From an uncultured Acetatifactor sp. (GTDB lineage Bacteria > Bacillota > Clostridia > Lachnospirales > Lachnospiraceae), in NCBI GenBank assembly GCA_947626405.1, contig CANQSE010000016.1, positions 1-15,477 on the forward strand: a DNA stretch of 15,477 nt, read 5' to 3'. A model generated the notes under the pieces. That model did not search any database, had not been told where the DNA came from, and saw nothing but the letters and a program-made list of their open reading frames with translations. Below, one piece after another: positions 13,008 to 15,477 of this stretch. Positions within the stretch are counted from its first letter, which is position 1. Each line of letters starts with the position of its first letter. A program made the position numbers and the translations under genes.

Positions 13008-13952
13008 TCAGAGGATTTTTTTCTCAGTCAGCTTATTAAGCATATAGCTTAAAATCCTGTCCTCGTCGTATGCAAACTCGTTTTTGTTGATCCAGATCAC
13101 ATCCTCCTCGCGCCTGAACCATGTGAGCTGGCGCTTGGCAAAGTGTCTTGTGTTGCGTTTTACGGCGTCTACCGCTTCCTCGTATGAGATTTCATTGTCA
13201 AGCCACGCAAGCAGCTCCTTGTAGCCCAGTCCCTGCATTGATACCATGTCTCTGGTGCATCCCATGAGGCGCAGACGTTTTACCTCCTCTGCGAGTCCCT
13301 GCCGGAGCATTTCGTCCACCCTCTCGTCTATGCGTTCATACAGGCGGTCCCGCTCGTCGCTTAACACAAAACAGCACGACAAGTAGGCGCTTTTTTTCTC
13401 CCTCTCCCGTTTATTGTGGGCTGAGATTGGCGTCCCTGTCAGGCGGTAATATTCAAGAGCGCGTATGACGCGCTTTATATTGTTTGGGTGTATGGAGGCT
13501 GCGGATTCCGGATCCGTCCGCGCCAGAAGATCATGGAGATATTGTGCGCCGCGCTCTGCGGCGACAGCCTCCAGACTCTGACGGTATGCAGGATCCTCAT
13601 TGCTTTCAGTAAAATCAACGTCCCTTAAAAGCGCCTGGATATAAAAGCCCGTACCTCCCGTGACGATTGGGATATGTCCCCTCTCGTAGATGCCCTTAAG
13701 GGCTTCCCTGCTTTTTTGCTGAAACACCACCACGTTAAACGGCTCCCAGGGCTCTAAAATGTCAATCATGTGATGGGGCACGCCCTGCATCTGTTCCCGT
13801 GATATTTTTGCGGTCCCGATATCAAGGTGGCGGTAGACCTGCATGGAATCCGCCGATAAAATCTCGCCGTCAACGGTCTTTGCAAGGGCGATGGAAAGCT
13901 TTGTCTTTCCCACCGCCGTGGGACCGCTTATAACAATCATGGTTTTTTTCAT
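13008..13952 (-). CDS. miaA: tRNA dimethylallyltransferase MiaA
   Basis: Transfers a dimethylallyl group to N6 of A37 in tRNAs that read codons starting with U. The 314 residues, a normal length, carry the P-loop GPTAVGKT (10-17), the DSMQVYR motif (35-41), GTAKIS, GGTGFYIQALL (from about 99) and near the C-terminus RNTRHFAKRQLTWFRR, the tRNA-binding signature. The ATG at 13952 has GGGAG 7 bases upstream. It starts 28 bases after the mutL stop, the standard mutL-miaA pairing, and they probably share a transcript. Confidence 0.97.
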   Translation of the reverse strand: MKKTMIVISGPTAVGKTKLSIALAKTVDGEILSADSMQVYRHLDIGTAKISREQMQGVPHHMIDILEPWEPFNVVVFQQKSREALKGIYERGHIPIVTGGTGFYIQALLRDVDFTESNEDPAYRQSLEAVAAERGAQYLHDLLARTDPESAASIHPNNIKRVIRALEYYRLTGTPISAHNKREREKKSAYLSCCFVLSDERDRLYERIDERVDEMLRQGLAEEVKRLRLMGCTRDMVSMQGLGYKELLAWLDNEISYEEAVDAVKRNTRHFAKRQLTWFRREEDVIWINKNEFAYDEDRILSYMLNKLTEKKIL

Positions 13953-13980
13953 GTCAAACTCCCGTCGTCAGGACCTGGGA

Positions 13981-15276
13981 TTATACAATCCGCCTGAATT
14001 TTTTCTCCAGCTCGTACTTTGTCATGGAAATGATTGTGGGGCGCCCGTGAGGACAGTTGTAGGGATTGTCCAGGGTAAGAAGCTCGTCTATGAGGGCCTC
14101 GGCCTCAGGGAGGCTTAAGAGGCTGTTGCCCTTTACCGCGGCCTTGCAGGACATGGATGCGATTTTTTCCTCGATGACGCGGATCCCGCCGAAGGAAACG
14201 CCCTCCGCGAGCTGATCCAGGACTTCCAGGAACATTTCGCGCTCGTTGCAGCCGTACAGGTCCACAGGAACGCTTCTCAGGGCGTATTCGCTGCCGCCGA
14301 AGGGCTCAGTCTCAAACCCGAGGCTTTTAAATACGTCCGCATTTTCCCTCAGGACAGTCTCCTCCTGTGCGGAAAGACTGACGATTACAGGCGGTAAAAG
14401 GTTCTGTGAAACAACGCTCTTTTCCTTAAACTGTCTCATCAGACGTTCGTAATTTACCTTCTCGTGGGCGGCGTGCTGATCTATCATGAGCAGTCTGTCC
14501 TCAAACTCCGCAAGCCAGTATGTCTCAAAAATCTGTCCTATGATGCGGAAACGCGGGCGGTTCTGCGCAGTCAGGATTTTTTCGTCAAAAAAGTTTAACT
14601 GGGACGGCGCCGCTTCGGGGAGCTCGGATGAGTTGGGGTTCTCGTCCGCTTCGGAGCTCTCGGATGATTTGGGGTTCTCGTATGGTTTGAGGAGCTCGGA
14701 TGATTTGAGGATATCGGACTCCTTGGGGAGCTCCGATGTCTCCGTGAAAAAAGTTTCTCCGCTCTCCGGATCTGTCATGGATTCCCCTGATTCTGCAGGT
14801 TTTCCCGCCATTTCTTCCGTTATTTCGTAATCTTTCGCTCGTTTCCACAGGGGATTCTGCATCAAATCCTGCATTTTAGGACTATCGGCCTGATATTTTG
14901 TCTCCTCCATGAGCCGGTACTCACCGGTCCGATTTTTCTCGAAGGGCTCCGGAGTATGTTCCTTTTCCTGTTTAAGGCCCAGCTTTTTTAAAGCGTCCCG
15001 TCGCTCCTTATCGGATTTCTGATCGATATCTGGGATCATTTCCCTTTTGCTCAGCGTATCGTGTACGGCCGTTGAAAGGAAGCGTGAAAAGGCTATTCCG
15101 TCGCTGAAACGTACGTCCATCTTGGACGGATGTACGTTTACGTCAACAAGGTTCGGATCAATTGTAATATGCAGAAAGCACATAGGGAACTTATGCTGCA
15201 TGAGGTATTCCCTGTAGCCTTCTTCAAGCGCCGCGGCAATCACGTTGCTGCGTATAAAGCGCCCGTTGATAAAATA
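13981..15276 (-). CDS. mutL: DNA mismatch repair protein MutL, N-terminal part missing
   Basis: The C-terminal portion of the mismatch-repair ATPase/endonuclease. The recognisable frame begins at YFINGR (codons from 15276) and includes DVNVHPSKMDVRF, the end of the GHKL/S5 domain; the whole ATPase N-terminus (roughly the first 250-plus residues) is absent. After a long acidic linker with 12-residue repeats come the nuclease motifs DQHAAHEKVNYE (DQHAxxExxxxE), SCKAAVKGN and CPHGRPT, so this would be a nicking-type MutL. Upstream of YFINGR the frame continues into AT-rich DNA and hits TAA at 15309-15307. The gene is cut by a sequence junction, not by the window edge; an internal start such as the ATT at 15243 is not credible. 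Confidence 0.93.
   Translation of the reverse strand, partial: YFINGRFIRSNVIAAALEEGYREYLMQHKFPMCFLHITIDPNLVDVNVHPSKMDVRFSDGIAFSRFLSTAVHDTLSKREMIPDIDQKSDKERRDALKKLGLKQEKEHTPEPFEKNRTGEYRLMEETKYQADSPKMQDLMQNPLWKRAKDYEITEEMAGKPAESGESMTDPESGETFFTETSELPKESDILKSSELLKPYENPKSSESSEADENPNSSELPEAAPSQLNFFDEKILTAQNRPRFRIIGQIFETYWLAEFEDRLLMIDQHAAHEKVNYERLMRQFKEKSVVSQNLLPPVIVSLSAQEETVLRENADVFKSLGFETEPFGGSEYALRSVPVDLYGCNEREMFLEVLDQLAEGVSFGGIRVIEEKIASMSCKAAVKGNSLLSLPEAEALIDELLTLDNPYNCPHGRPTIISMTKYELEKKFRRIV
14620..14733 (-). repeat. About three and a half degenerate 36-base repeats in the MutL linker
   Basis: GAGCTC-containing units recur at 14620, 14654, 14692 and 14728. In protein they read SELPKESDILKS, SELLKPYENPKS, SESSEADENPNS and a partial SELPEA: a 12-residue period in an acidic, disordered linker between the ATPase and nuclease domains. 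Confidence 0.75.
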
Positions 15277-15467
15277 TATTTCAAAATAACAAGTAACATA
15301 TTTAATTTAATTCCAAATAATACCTCTAAAAAATTAAGTGCTATTCCTATTGCCTCTAAAACTAATATCATTATATATGTAGTATCATTGTTTCGAATCA
15401 TACGAAAAAACATATATACAAAAATTACAAATGCAATTACTGTAAATATCAATTGTTCTATTAACAT
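15240..15467 (-). pseudogene. N-terminal fragment of an unidentified small membrane protein, fused out of frame into mutL DNA
   Basis: The open frame gives 75 residues starting MLIEQLIF. Two or three hydrophobic stretches are visible (about 5-22, 31-50 and 56-67) around a polar RMIRNNDTTY turn. The last eight residues (TGALYAAT) and the TGA are mutL sequence read in the wrong frame, so the native protein stops being itself at about residue 67 (KYILS). Base composition is about 23% G+C in a sampled stretch (15301-15360), very unlike the neighbouring genes. I do not recognise the family. No ribosome binding site is visible in the 10 bases left before the edge. It probably comes from a different, AT-rich replicon or organism. 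Confidence 0.55.
15268..15280. other. Sequence junction between AT-rich DNA and mutL
   Basis: To the left, the minus strand encodes MutL from YFINGR onward; to the right it encodes a membrane protein in another frame. The bases TGATAAAATA (15268-15277, plus strand) fit both KYILS of the membrane protein and YFIN of MutL, as expected for a join at a short shared sequence. No inverted repeat, target duplication or transposase is seen. Confidence 0.6.
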
Positions 15468-15477
15468 TTTGTCATCA

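Noticed and set aside
14620..14733. Short repeats considered as a CRISPR array
   Set aside because: The units are degenerate, adjacent without unique spacers, and in frame within mutL.
14585..14848. Minus-strand alternative frame with REPQIIRE-like repeats
   Set aside because: The repeats come from the 36-base DNA repeat of the MutL linker read in another frame; MutL continues with its domains on both sides.
15240..15477. AT-rich end considered as an inserted mobile element or attachment site
   Set aside because: Only about 200 bases are visible, with no terminal repeats, transposase, integrase or duplicated target; a chimeric join explains it more simply.

Overview
This 15.5 kb window reads as a core chromosomal locus of a low-to-mid GC Firmicute, most likely a member of the Clostridia close to Lachnospiraceae. 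This rests on gene content and order (mutL, miaA, ynbB-type PLP enzyme, radC, mreBCD, a giant class B PBP, minCDE, rodA, mgsA, a DacF-like carboxypeptidase), the use of GTG and TTG starts behind strong GGAGG sites, and the roughly balanced base composition. Every convincing gene lies on the minus strand, so transcription runs from the right end of the window to the left.

Layout in transcription order. The right edge (about 15268-15477) is a very AT-rich fragment carrying the start of an unidentified small membrane protein; it is joined abruptly to the inside of mutL. The C-terminal two thirds of mutL follows, then miaA (tRNA A37 dimethylallyltransferase), a Met-gamma-lyase/aluminium-resistance family PLP enzyme (ynbB type) and radC. 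Next comes the cell-shape block mreB-mreC-mreD-PBP2 (elongasome scaffold, adaptors and transpeptidase), the division-site block minC-minD-minE, and rodA (the SEDS glycosyltransferase partner of PBP2). Then come mgsA (methylglyoxal synthase), a lipoprotein-like D-Ala-D-Ala carboxypeptidase, a small P-loop protein of unknown role with its own strong promoter and a terminator behind it, and finally the 5' part of a HlyD-like membrane protein that runs off the left edge.

The genes are tightly packed, with gaps of a few to about 90 bases and several overlaps, so most are probably co-transcribed. Functionally, mreBCD, PBP2 and rodA make the lateral-wall machine, minCDE places the septum, and the carboxypeptidase trims the peptidoglycan both processes make. 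No tRNA, rRNA, CRISPR array, insertion sequence, prophage or obvious defence system is visible, and no gap exceeds 300 bases.

The most notable observations are the mutL/AT-rich junction, which looks like a chimeric join through a roughly 10-base shared sequence; an MreB with a degenerate phosphate-2 motif; a 245-residue insertion and a possible zinc-ligand quartet in PBP2; a Glu at the catalytic Asp position of MgsA; a carboxypeptidase reduced to its catalytic domain with a lipobox; and the uncharacterised P-loop gene. I do not see a clearly new multi-gene system; the locus is mainly conserved housekeeping with unusual protein variants.
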